Positions 23,031 through 31,800 of a DNA stretch of 64,000 bases are shown here, in pieces. Source of the stretch: Strigamia acuminata (lineage: Eukaryota; Arthropoda; Chilopoda; Geophilomorpha; Linotaeniidae). Location: NCBI GenBank assembly GCA_949358305.1, contig OX442314.1, positions 4,529,087 through 4,593,086 of the forward strand, read 5' to 3'. Position 1 is the stretch's first letter; each line of letters opens with the position of its first letter. A model generated the notes under the pieces. It searched no databases. It was not told where the DNA came from and saw only the letters and a program-made list of their open reading frames with translations. Position numbers and translations under genes: made by a program.

Positions 23031-23450
23031 TTACAACAACTCAAGATTATTCATTCCTCGAATGATTTTAATGATTGTATTCTGCCTGAGATTAAGATTG
23101 GCTGCTAAATAGAGCGCAAAGAGGCAAAACATCCCGCAAGAATCCTCTTTTGTCAACGAATACATTTCTTTTGTAGCATAATCTAGGGTAACGTCTCTTC
23201 CGACAAAATCAATGATCTCTTTAGGTGGAACGTTTCCCAAATTATCAAAGTATATGCCTCTGTCATTGCAAAGATACAAGCTGACCCAATGGGTACCACC
23301 ACCCGTCGATGGGTCTAAATTGATGACGAAGCTTTCATTCTTGCCCCGGTGATTCGCGAGCGGTTTCAAGCAATCGATGGGCAACACGTTGTTGAAGTGA
23401 GCGATACGTAGTTTATTCTTCGCCCAGTTGTAAATTTCCACGTTATTCAT
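23031..23450 (-). CDS. Adenain-like cysteine protease 1
   Basis: A 139-residue ORF of the adenovirus-type (C5/ULP-like) cysteine protease family, which matures capsid proteins in adenoviruses and Polintons. Visible landmarks are GTHWV with His54, YFDN with Asp69, and DSCGMFC with Cys105. The glutamine normally seven residues before the cysteine, which helps form the oxyanion hole, is replaced by serine (Ser98). The ATG overlaps the integrase stop in ATGA (23447-23450), so the two are probably translated from one message. The same element encodes a second, more canonical protease at 34726-35067. Activity of this copy is uncertain because of the missing glutamine. Confidence 0.82.
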   Translation of the reverse strand: MNNVEIYNWAKNKLRIAHFNNVLPIDCLKPLANHRGKNESFVINLDPSTGGGTHWVSLYLCNDRGIYFDNLGNVPPKEIIDFVGRDVTLDYATKEMYSLTKEDSCGMFCLFALYLAANLNLRQNTIIKIIRGMNNLELL

Positions 23451-24400
23451 TTTTTAATGTCGATGAGATCATCCACCCATGAATTATGCTTCTGATCGTA
23501 GCCGACCCATTTCACTAGGTACTTCCATGATCCATCGCTGTTTTTCTTTTTTCTAATGACTTTCTCGATCAAGTAGGGATCATCTACCCTGGTTTCAGTT
23601 TTTTGGAGTTCTTCACGGTAAAAGGAACCTTCGATCGATTCTCCCAAACTGTCTTTCAATTTGAAAATTGGAGGTTCATACGTCGTGTCCACTTTATCAA
23701 TTGTAAAGATTTCATTAGTCCAATTTTGCAAAAACCCTTTGTCAAATATGGATTTGGATTTGGAAATACGCACTCGGTCGCCCACTTTGAATTTAGGCTT
23801 GGACGTTGCTGGTTCGGGAAGTAATTTTAGTCTGAGCGCCTTTTCATGTTTGGGAGCCACATCTTTGGGTTTCATGTTGGTCGTACGGTGAACCGAAGAG
23901 TTATAACGGGTCATCAATTGGGGTAAGATAGTAATCCAATTCCTCGAACCTTTCAAAGTAAAATGCCTGTACATGCGCTCTTTGAGCGTGCGATTGAACC
24001 GCTCGACCATGCTCGCTTTCAACGGCGAGTGTGTGGAAAAATGGTTGATGTTGAACTTTTTGACCAGTGCCTTGAAATGGGAATTGTAGAATTCTTTCCC
24101 CCAATCGGATGCCATGTTGACCGGCCCCTTATTCCCCGCTTTGACAAGCACCTTTTCAAATGCAGCGGTTACCTCTTTGCCAGTCTTTGATTTGATGGGA
24201 ACCGCATACGCATATTTAGAGAACGCATCTATAACCGTTAATAAGTATTTATAACCTTTGTTTACACGGGAAAAAGGTATCAATTCGACTAAATCGATCT
24301 GCCATAAGTCGTTGATTGCAAAAGATACGACCGGACGTCTGACGTAATGCCTACGTGCCGGCTTATGTAATTCAGATACCAGTTGTTCTATGTCAGGCAT
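23447..24400 (-). CDS. Polinton retrovirus-like integrase with chromodomain
   Basis: A 317-residue integrase that would join the element ends to host DNA, producing the 6-bp duplication seen here. The RNase H-like core shows Asp36 (WQIDLVEL), Asp99 (ASDWGKEF) and Glu133 (VERFNRTLKE). A C-terminal chromodomain follows (about residues 272-314, with YLVKWVGY), as in many Polinton and Ty3/chromovirus integrases, and may guide insertion to marked chromatin. It starts directly after a run of 15 A on the coding strand that also encodes the lysine tail of the upstream PLA2-like ORF; the two overlap by 13 bases. It overlaps the protease by four bases. Confidence 0.93.
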   Translation of the reverse strand: MPDIEQLVSELHKPARRHYVRRPVVSFAINDLWQIDLVELIPFSRVNKGYKYLLTVIDAFSKYAYAVPIKSKTGKEVTAAFEKVLVKAGNKGPVNMASDWGKEFYNSHFKALVKKFNINHFSTHSPLKASMVERFNRTLKERMYRHFTLKGSRNWITILPQLMTRYNSSVHRTTNMKPKDVAPKHEKALRLKLLPEPATSKPKFKVGDRVRISKSKSIFDKGFLQNWTNEIFTIDKVDTTYEPPIFKLKDSLGESIEGSFYREELQKTETRVDDPYLIEKVIRKKKNSDGSWKYLVKWVGYDQKHNSWVDDLIDIKK

Positions 24401-24798
24401 TTTTTTTTTTTTTTTAGTCCCATTCCCAGTTTAAGTTTGGTATTGAACGTTGCTTTGATTGCTTTGGCGGCTAATTTTGTGCTTAAACTGACTGTTGGAT
24501 CGGAGATGATTAAAACACATGCTTCGACCAACTTTCTGTCTGCTTCGTGTCTGGCTTCTAAGTTCTCATTTATGTAAGCAATGTCGTGCAGCTTGCACGC
24601 TTCATCCAATGGGTTTATGCCTTTATCACCTCTAGCTAAACGCTTATCTAATTTTGTGCCTGGACCGCAATAATTGTACCCAGGGATATGCATTTCTACC
24701 GGTAATTTATTGATTAGTTTATTCAAAAGTCCTTTTCCGGTTGCTGGAGATTTTTTTTTTTTATGAACTGATATTTCAAGGTCCCGCATGCCAAGCAT
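24388..24798 (-). CDS. PLA2-like protein (parvovirus VP1-type phospholipase fold)
   Basis: A 136-residue ORF with the calcium loop YNYCGPGTKL and the catalytic helix DEACKLHDIAY, the HD pair of secreted and parvoviral phospholipase A2. In parvoviruses such a domain breaches the endosome; here a similar role is inference. It lacks a signal peptide and ends in a lysine run. Its first twelve residues are read from bases that in another frame encode a zinc ribbon, and a TAA stands immediately before its ATG. The conserved part begins after the 12-A run at about 24752-24763. In many invertebrate relatives I recall a zinc ribbon and the PLA2 region in one protein, so this ORF may normally be reached from the overlapping zinc-ribbon ORF by a -1 slip, or the copy carries a one-base break. 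Confidence 0.78.
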   Translation of the reverse strand: MLGMRDLEISVHKKKKSPATGKGLLNKLINKLPVEMHIPGYNYCGPGTKLDKRLARGDKGINPLDEACKLHDIAYINENLEARHEADRKLVEACVLIISDPTVSLSTKLAAKAIKATFNTKLKLGMGLKKKKKCLT

Positions 24799-24887
24799 TT
24801 ACCTCTTTTGTAGGCTCTGTTGTTTTTAGTGACTCCCATTTCCAACGTGCCGGTAGGAGTAGACTTTTTACATTTAACGCAAAACAT
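24723..24887 (-). CDS. Short zinc-ribbon ORF overlapping the PLA2-like ORF
   Basis: A 54-codon ORF starting at ATG 24887. It begins FCVKCKKST and has CLACGTLKYQF about 27 residues later: two CxxC pairs forming a zinc ribbon of the DUF5679 kind found in Polintons and large DNA viruses. Right after the second pair it enters a run of 12 A and goes out of frame with the PLA2 sequence, ending at TGA 24723-24725. The -1 frame at the A run is the PLA2 frame. It is the first gene of the minus-strand cluster, 35 bp from the divergent ATPase gene. Confidence 0.75.
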   Translation of the reverse strand: MFCVKCKKSTPTGTLEMGVTKNNRAYKRGKCLACGTLKYQFIKKKNLQQPEKDF

Positions 24888-24922
24888 GTTTGTCTTCTTT
24901 TTTTATTACGGGAATATAAAAA
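24888..24922. promoter_or_regulatory. 35-bp divergent gap between zinc-ribbon and ATPase genes
   Basis: Two oppositely transcribed gene sets start only 35 bp apart in an A/T-run sequence (TTCTTTTTTTATTACGGGAATATAAAAA). Any promoter elements must lie here or inside the coding regions; TATAAAA at about 24915 could serve the ATPase side. Confidence 0.4.
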
Positions 24923-25600
24923 ATGAATGTCATAAATTTTGACACGGGGCGTTTGGATAAATGTGATAAGTCGATTCTGCCAAAAAACATAAGATGCATC
25001 ATGTGTGGCCCGGCTGAATGTGGGAAAACGAATCTGTTGCTAAACTTCCTGCATTGGCTACGGTTCGACAAGCTGATGGTGTTTTCTAAAACTTTATTTC
25101 AACCAAAATACGAGCGGTTAAGAGAGTTGTTCGAGGATCTAGAATCGGAATTGGGCAAACAGGTAGCTCATTTCTTCCCGAGCAACGAGGATGTGCCGTC
25201 TCCCGAACAACTTTTTGATAAATCCGTGAACAAGTCTATTTTTGTGTTTGATGATGTGATGACCGACAAGCAACATAATATTGAGAAATATTTTGCCCAG
25301 GGCCGTCATAGTAACGTAGACTCTTTTTACTTGTGTCAGACTTATAGCCGAATCCCAAAACAGGTGATAAGAGACAATGCCAATTTAATAATCATGTTCA
25401 GACAAGACGAAAGAAACATGAAACACGTTTTTGACAACCATGTTGGAACGGACATGACGTACGTTCGATTCAGAGACATGTGTAAGTCGTGTTGGGATGA
25501 TGATACGTTTGGCTTTCTCACCATTGACAAGACCAAGTCTATGTCGAGCGGGAGATATAAAAATAAATTTTCCCCATTTTTAAAAAATGAACATGAATAA
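24923..25600 (+). CDS. Polinton genome-packaging ATPase (FtsK/HerA type)
   Basis: A 225-residue P-loop ATPase of the kind that pumps DNA into capsids of Polintons, adintoviruses and NCLDVs. The Walker A is GPAECGKTNLL near residue 29, the Walker B is IFVFDDVM near residue 107, and a sensor-type CQTYSRIPKQ follows. Length is normal for the Polinton family. ATG follows an ATAAAAA leader. Its last 14 bases overlap the start of the next gene in another frame, suggesting coupled expression of the plus-strand morphogenesis genes. Confidence 0.93.
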   Translation: MNVINFDTGRLDKCDKSILPKNIRCIMCGPAECGKTNLLLNFLHWLRFDKLMVFSKTLFQPKYERLRELFEDLESELGKQVAHFFPSNEDVPSPEQLFDKSVNKSIFVFDDVMTDKQHNIEKYFAQGRHSNVDSFYLCQTYSRIPKQVIRDNANLIIMFRQDERNMKHVFDNHVGTDMTYVRFRDMCKSCWDDDTFGFLTIDKTKSMSSGRYKNKFSPFLKNEHE

Positions 25601-26810
25601 ACAGCAGCGTGGAAATTACGAGAAATTAAAACAGAGCTTGAAAAAAAAGTTTCTGCAAGATAAGTTAAACAGAGGATCCGAAGATGAAGCGCTCGGTGCA
25701 TTCTTCAAACCTGTAACTGCTGCATTGCATAGCCTGCCGCAGCAGCAGCAGCAACTATCTCCACCCCTTGCTCTACCACCTACGACTTTCAAATCCTCAC
25801 CTTCCACTCCCATTAAAAGAGAGTTGTCATCTTTCACACCCATTACAAGTAAGTCCCATAATTTAAAGTACGAAATGGATCTAGAATCACCGCTCTTACC
25901 TTGGGAAAGTTCATCCTTAAAAAGGCAGTTCAGTCGCCAAAGCTTGTCCTCGAGTAAAATTGAAACTCCTCGACTTAAGTTTGGCCGGGATGATGGGAAT
26001 GAAGAGGAAAATGTTTCATTTCAAAGAGAGGGAGAGACGAGCCTCGTAGAAGATGATGTTGATGATGATGATTGGCAATTTGCTCATGTGCTTCCAAATA
26101 TAAAATATCAACGCGACATAAGAAAAAGTCTCGAATTAAAAATGACGGACAAAGAATCGGAAAACGCAGTACAGCAAGAGTTCTTGAAATATTACGCCGA
26201 AAATGCGGCTCATTTAGATACGGTGTTTGGAATTAGATATGACCCGTATGATTCAAAATTTAAAATAGGAGTCGAAGAAGTTAAATTCTTTCCAACTCAT
26301 ATACTTGTGAAAAACGTAAAGTATCCACGAACTCCAACATTAATGCATCTCCTCATGCAAAAACTTCCACCGATTGAAGGAACTATGACAGACCAAAATT
26401 TTGTGGATTACGGCAGGATTCTCATTTCTAGTCAAGGGTTATTTAAAAAGAACAATTCGGCAACTAATATGCCAAAGTCTAGTAAAGGAGAAAAGTATAT
26501 GACAGTGGTTAAACGAATTTGGGAACTGTATAAAAATCGTCCAAAGACAACATCCCAAGCTGGCAAGAACACACCCCAAGCTGGCAAAGGTGTCACGAAA
26601 ACGTTTCGGCCGCACAACTCCGTAGACTACAAGTATTACAATAACCCGGACGAATTAATAGACAGGCTGCGATTGTTGCATGCATCACGGGATGCTGGAA
26701 ACCAGTCTCACGACAACGAAATTGTGGAAATACTTATGGAACTGAAAGAGGAAAGAATCCTCGATAAAACCAAGTTTGAAAACATGCGAAAGAAAATTCT
26801 CGCGAATTAA
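25587..26810 (+). CDS. DUF8207-like Polinton protein (PY-type), unknown role
   Basis: A 407-residue protein. The first 170 residues are low in complexity with Gln, Ser, Pro and an acidic EDDVDDDD patch. The conserved C-terminal half (from about residue 205) has FGIRYDPYDSKFKIG, a PRTPTLMHLL segment and, near the end, NPDELIDRLRLL followed by a SHDNEIVEILMELK helix. I recognise this pattern from uncharacterised proteins of arthropod and cnidarian Polintons (DUF8207). A virion or replication role is unproven. It overlaps the ATPase gene by 14 bases and is followed closely by the penton-like gene. Confidence 0.75.
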   Translation: MNMNKQQRGNYEKLKQSLKKKFLQDKLNRGSEDEALGAFFKPVTAALHSLPQQQQQLSPPLALPPTTFKSSPSTPIKRELSSFTPITSKSHNLKYEMDLESPLLPWESSSLKRQFSRQSLSSSKIETPRLKFGRDDGNEEENVSFQREGETSLVEDDVDDDDWQFAHVLPNIKYQRDIRKSLELKMTDKESENAVQQEFLKYYAENAAHLDTVFGIRYDPYDSKFKIGVEEVKFFPTHILVKNVKYPRTPTLMHLLMQKLPPIEGTMTDQNFVDYGRILISSQGLFKKNNSATNMPKSSKGEKYMTVVKRIWELYKNRPKTTSQAGKNTPQAGKGVTKTFRPHNSVDYKYYNNPDELIDRLRLLHASRDAGNQSHDNEIVEILMELKEERILDKTKFENMRKKILAN

Positions 26811-26837
26811 AAAAAAGTAATAATAATCGTGATTACC

Positions 26838-27599
26838 ATGTCTATCGTACTAAGCAGTACGAAATCGGATTTCCTCACTACTTTTAGCTCACCTTTAATT
26901 TTGGGTGACGACGAATACGAATTGGGATTAGTGAGCCTCGAGACATTTTACACAATGCCAAATATAACCGAGGACAACAACGTGTTCAAATACTACACTG
27001 TTGAAGTAGATGTGAACGTCCCCGCTCGTATTATAGGTACGCTCAACTACGACATCATCGTTCCCGTGGGTTGTTACGAACTTGCCGACATTATCTCGTA
27101 CATACATACCGAAATGAAATCCAGAGGACACTGGAATATGAAAGACGACGCACCTTTCATCGACATCGTGGCCAATTATAATACTCTGTCCACGACATTA
27201 GTGATTAGCGATGCCAGTTACGGGGCCAATTTTTCGGAAAATAGAAGTATGGCTAAATTATTCGGTCTCAAAACAAAGAAATACGGTGTAGGTAGAAGCG
27301 AATCCATTAATCCGGTGAACATTTTTCACATTAACACTATCCTGGTCCATTGTGATCTTATTACCGACTCTTATAAAAACGGGAAGACGGCTCCGATCAT
27401 ATACGCATTTTTTCCTAATGTCCCGCCAGGCTTCAAAATAGTAGAAATGCCGTATAACATAGTTTACTTGCCGGTGAAAAATCAATCTAAAATACACGAA
27501 GTCAGGATCTGGTTGACCGATCAAGACGATAAACCACTGAATCTGAGAGGAGAAATTTTTACTACACGTTTACACTTACGAAAATTAATTAAAGCGTAA
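26838..27599 (+). CDS. Polinton minor capsid (penton-like, single jelly-roll) protein
   Basis: The first ATG (26838) gives 253 residues; a GTG three codons earlier is in frame but less likely. Size, predicted beta-rich content and the C-terminal signature RIWLTDQDDKPLNLRGE fit the Polinton minor capsid protein, proposed to form the five-fold vertex. It lies between the DUF8207-like and major capsid genes, a common Polinton order. No breaks are seen. Assignment rests on family pattern, not on a structure comparison. Confidence 0.75.
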   Translation: MSIVLSSTKSDFLTTFSSPLILGDDEYELGLVSLETFYTMPNITEDNNVFKYYTVEVDVNVPARIIGTLNYDIIVPVGCYELADIISYIHTEMKSRGHWNMKDDAPFIDIVANYNTLSTTLVISDASYGANFSENRSMAKLFGLKTKKYGVGRSESINPVNIFHINTILVHCDLITDSYKNGKTAPIIYAFFPNVPPGFKIVEMPYNIVYLPVKNQSKIHEVRIWLTDQDDKPLNLRGEIFTTRLHLRKLIKA

Positions 27600-27609
27600 T
27601 TAAAAAAAC

Positions 27610-27771
27610 ATGCCGTTAATTTTTAATAAGAACGTAACGGCAAGTAATACCCCCAGCACCAGCTCCAACACTGCCACTGTCAAGACACCCTCGTCGATTA
27701 GAGGTGGAAATATAAAAATTATAAAGTCTTCGATACGGCCAGATAATCGAGAATATATAAATTCTTTTTAA
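27610..27771 (+). CDS. Small Polinton ORF (53 residues), unknown
   Basis: An ATG after seven A residues opens MPLIFNKNVT..., a Ser/Thr-rich basic peptide ending before the AT repeat array. It stands alone between the penton-like and major capsid genes on the same strand with typical A-rich leader, and has codon use like its neighbours. I believe short basic ORFs occur here in related elements, but cannot confirm that without a search. Confidence 0.5.
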   Translation: MPLIFNKNVTASNTPSTSSNTATVKTPSSIRGGNIKIIKSSIRPDNREYINSF

Positions 27772-27975
27772 AAAAAATATATATTAAGTAATTAATTAAA
27801 TACCGTAATTCTTTTTAAAAAAAATATATATTAAGTAATTAATTAAGTAATTCTCTTTTAAAAAATATATATATATTAAGTAATTAATTAAGTAATTCTT
27901 TTTAAAAAAATATATATATTAAGTAATTAATTAAGTAATTCTTTTTAAAAAAAATATATATATTAAGTAATTAAA
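27762..27975 (+). repeat. Tandem AT-rich array, about 40-bp unit, before MCP
   Basis: Five imperfect copies of a unit like TAATTCTTTTTAAAAAAAATATATATTAAGTAATTAATTAAG run to the capsid gene leader. It may serve as promoter or spacer. Confidence 0.75.
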
Positions 27976-27986
27976 AAATAGCGACG

Positions 27987-28482
27987 ATGCAAGTCTCCGA
28001 GAATTATTTGGATGTCGAACAACCATTCGTCGTCGATGAATCTGTTAATGCCTACAACTACCACGAATATTATCCTATTATAGGAACTAATTTAAATAAT
28101 GTGAATTCCGAAATTCGATTAATCATTCAAAACGAAGATGTATGGACTCACCCTCATAAAAGTTACGTCTGCATAACAGGAAGATTAGTGAAAGCGGATG
28201 GTACAGACCTTATCGCTCAAGCTGATGAACAAGACCATATAATAACGTTAGGAAATAACTTTATGCCATTTTTGTTCAGCAACATGAAATATCACATAGG
28301 TGATAAATTAATAGACGAAATAAATTATCCGGGTTATGCTACCACTATTAAGGGCTTACTAACGTACAAACAGCTCCAAAATTCGAGCGGAAATATGGGA
28401 TGGATAGTAGATCATCACAAGGGCGAAGCATCGGATACTCTTAATCCCGCTTTTCTAGAACGTAGAATATTTTACAACATAA
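27987..28482 (+). pseudogene. Polinton major capsid protein, 5' part, interrupted by copia
   Basis: The N-terminal 165 residues of a double jelly-roll major capsid protein, starting at ATG 27987. The frame runs into the copia LTR at 28483 and stops at 28541. The remaining 274 codons resume, in the same frame, after the copia element at 33246-34069; counting the 5-bp duplication once, the two parts make 440 codons including the stop with no other break. So the gene was intact when hit. With copia present no full capsid protein can be made from this copy. Confidence 0.85.
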
Positions 28483-28687
28483 TGTTAGATTTAATCTATT
28501 GTTACAAATTATCAAAGGTTTTAACGTTATCAAATGTGTGAACGTTGCACGCACGTAATGCACGTGCAATTGAATTGTTGTAAAATTTACCGTAAAGTAA
28601 AGACGTGTTATTTTATGTTCCCGTTACAACGTGTGTTTTCATTACTTGGACATTCGAAATCTTTGTGGAACCGAATAGGAACCAACA
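28483..28687 (+). repeat. Copia 5' LTR (205 bp)
   Basis: Starts TGTTAGATTT and ends GGAACCAACA; same sequence as 33036-33240. Confidence 0.95.
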
Positions 28688-28689
28688 AG

Positions 28690-28705
28690 TGGTAGCAGAA
28701 GGCCG
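28690..28705 (+). other. Copia primer binding site
   Basis: TGGTAGCAGAAGGCCGG follows the LTR after two bases and resembles the TGGTATCAGAGC initiator-methionine-tRNA site of copia elements. Confidence 0.65.
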
Positions 28706-28814
28706 GTTTTTCTTCGAAAAGAAGTATCCACGGCACTCAGACGACATTTTTCGAAGATTCGAGTGAGAACGAAGTGCGCACGTGACGGAATTCGAAAATC
28801 GAACGTCGTGAAAA

Positions 28815-31800
28815 ATGGCGGATGCGATTTCGGGCGGTTCGTTGAATCGGATTGATCTTCTTACACCGGAGAACTATTTCATCTGGCAGTTTAAGGTTGG
28901 AACTTTATTAGCAGCTAAGAGTTTGAAAAATATGATAACGGATCCAGCAGTGGCAGAACCGGTGGTGGGCGCTCCGGGTTACGCAGATAATCTCATAAAA
29001 TATAACACTTGGGTGAAAAACAACAACGAGGCACTCGGCATCATTATTTTGACCGTTTCGAACGAGGAAGCGACGAATTGCATGGGGAAAACCAGTGCAA
29101 AAGAAGTTTGGGATGCGTTAAAAGCGCTGTACGCCGGAACGACGGAGGAACGTCAAATCGACGCGGCGGCAGAATTGTGCGAATTACGTATGAGACACGA
29201 CGAAGCAGTGGACAGCTACTTAAACAGGGCAAAGTCAATTCAATCGAGAGCCAAGGCAGTCGGACGTGACATAAAAGATCGCGAATTGATGATGTACGTG
29301 ACGCGTGGTCTCGTGACAAGATTTTCCCACATTGCGAGGAATTTTCGATCGAATGCAGCCGCAACAATTGAAGAATTACGACGTGAACTCAAAATGGAGG
29401 ACCAATGGTCAGCGTTTAATTTGAAAGGAGCAGCGACGGAAAGCGGGACAGTGGCGTTCAAGGCACAAGTCGGAAAAAATTCGGGAGGCAGGAAAACAAA
29501 AGGTGGGACAAAATTTGTTTGTTATGAGTGTGGCAAAAGTGGCCATATTGCCAAAGACTGTTGGCAGCGCCATCCAGAGAAGCGCCCCACGAAAATGACG
29601 CAGAGACCAAAGGAGGCGGCAAAGATGGCGCAGGCCGAAGTAGAATTTGCAACAATACAACACGCGCTAGTGGTTGAATTGGAATCGAGCGATCACCTTG
29701 ACGACTGGATTTTAGATTCAGGAGCTTCTGTGCATATGTCGAGCAAGCGCGAGCTGTTTAAAACGTTTGTTGAGATGGAGACAACAATAACCACAGCCAA
29801 GAAAGGTGTGAAGCTTCTAGCAACTGGAAAAGGAAGCATAATTTTGGATTGTCAACTCGACGGAGCAGCAACAATGAAGATTTTGCTGCAAGATGTGCTC
29901 TTTGTTCCAGAGCTAAAAGGAAATTTGCTCTCAATTCCGCGCTTGACGGCAAAGAACTACACCGTTCAATTCAGAGGAAACTGGGCGGACATTAATAGTC
30001 CAATTGGAGAGACGATTGGAAAGGGAGCGAAGTGTGGCACCATGTATTTATTGCAACTGAAAAAAGAAGAGCAAGCGAATGCGGTTGCCACGACAACTAA
30101 ACAAACCAAGGAAATATGGCATAAACGATTGTGTCATGCAAACGAACGAACAATCGACAAGATGACCAACAAGGAATTGGTTTACGGGTTGGAATACAAC
30201 AATGCACCATTGGAGAAATGCACCGCGTGCATACTCGGAAAAATGACGAAGAGCCCGTACAAACGAATAAACGAAAAGCAGTCGGATGATGTTTTGCAAC
30301 TAATACACATGGATTTGATTGGACCATTCAAGACACCATCAATGGGAGGAAGCAGGTACGCTTTTGTAATTACTGAAGACTTTACCCGCAAGAAATTTGC
30401 TTATTTCATGAGCGAGAAATCTCAAACATTTGACTTCTTCAAATCGTTTAAAGCGATGGCGGAAAAACAAACGGGAAATAAATTAAAGCGTATTAGAAGC
30501 GACAACGGAGGCGAGTTTGTCAACGAGAATTTTAAACGTTTATGCAACGATGAAGGCATATTGCACGAGCTCACAGTGCCATTCAATGCAGCCAGCAACG
30601 GCATTGCGGAGCGTACAAATCGAACGCTCGTAGAGGCGACACGAACATTGCTTTTGGAATCGGGCCTACCGCAAATATTTTGGGCCGAAGCATTTTCAAC
30701 GTCAATACACGTGAAAAATCGAACTTTGACGAAACCAAATGGGGATCTAGTTCCAGAAGAAATGTGGATGAAGCGCAAGCAATCAATAAAACATCTTCGA
30801 GTTTTTGGTTGTGAGGCTTTCCTGCACATCCCAGCAGAGAAGAGGCAAAAGCTTGATCAAAAAGCAAAACGCGGAATATTCGTGGGATATTCGACGGAAA
30901 GAAAGGCGTTTAGGATTTACGTCCCAGCAGAAAAGAAAATACAAGAAGGTAGAACGGTGGAATTTAATGAAGAAATTCGAGGGGCGGACATCTTTAATTT
31001 GACAAAACCGGACGAGAATAGGCGTTTTTGTCAAGAATTCGAAGACGAGGCAATTGGAGAAACAAATGCTAACGATGACAACAATGCTCAACAGCCTGCA
31101 GTGATTGTTGAAGATGAACAACAAGAGCTGCAACGAGATCAACCAGCGCAGATTGGCAGACCTCGGGGATCAACACAAGCCGTGCTCGAGCAGCGACACG
31201 CGGAACAAATGGAGCAGCGTGAGCAACAATTGCAACAAGAAGGTGTACGACGATCACAGCGCATCGCAGCACAACATGAAGCAGTGAACGCAGCGGTTGA
31301 GGCAGCGAATGCAGCATTCGAAGGCGTTGACGACTTATTTACACCGGAAACATACGAGCAAGCAATAAATTGCGACGAAAAAGAAAAATGGAAAACGGCG
31401 ATGGATAGTGAAATAGACTCATTGCACGTGAACAATGTTTGGACATTGGTGAAGAAGGAAAAACAAATGACTACGATAAAGAGCAAATGGATTTATCGGA
31501 TAAAACTCAACGTGGACAGGAGTGTAAATAAATACAAGGCAAGATTGGTGGCAGTGGGGTATTCCCAGAGAGCAGGCATTGATTACACGGAAACTTTCTC
31601 GCCAGTTGTAAGAGTCGAATCACTCCGCATCATTTTATCCATGGTGGCCAAACACAAATTGATGACGCGTCAATTTGACATAAAAACAGCTTACCTGTAC
31701 GGCCTGATTGATGAAACGATTTTCATGGAGCAGCCGGAGGGATATGAACAGAAGGACTTGATTTGCAGACTTGAACGAAGCCTTTATGGCCTGAGACAAT

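Noticed and set aside
24388-24400. Possible frameshift fusion of the PLA2-like ORF into integrase at the 15-A run
   Set aside because: The -1 relation exists, but integrase has a well-placed ATG right after the run and a normal N-terminus, so a fusion is not needed.
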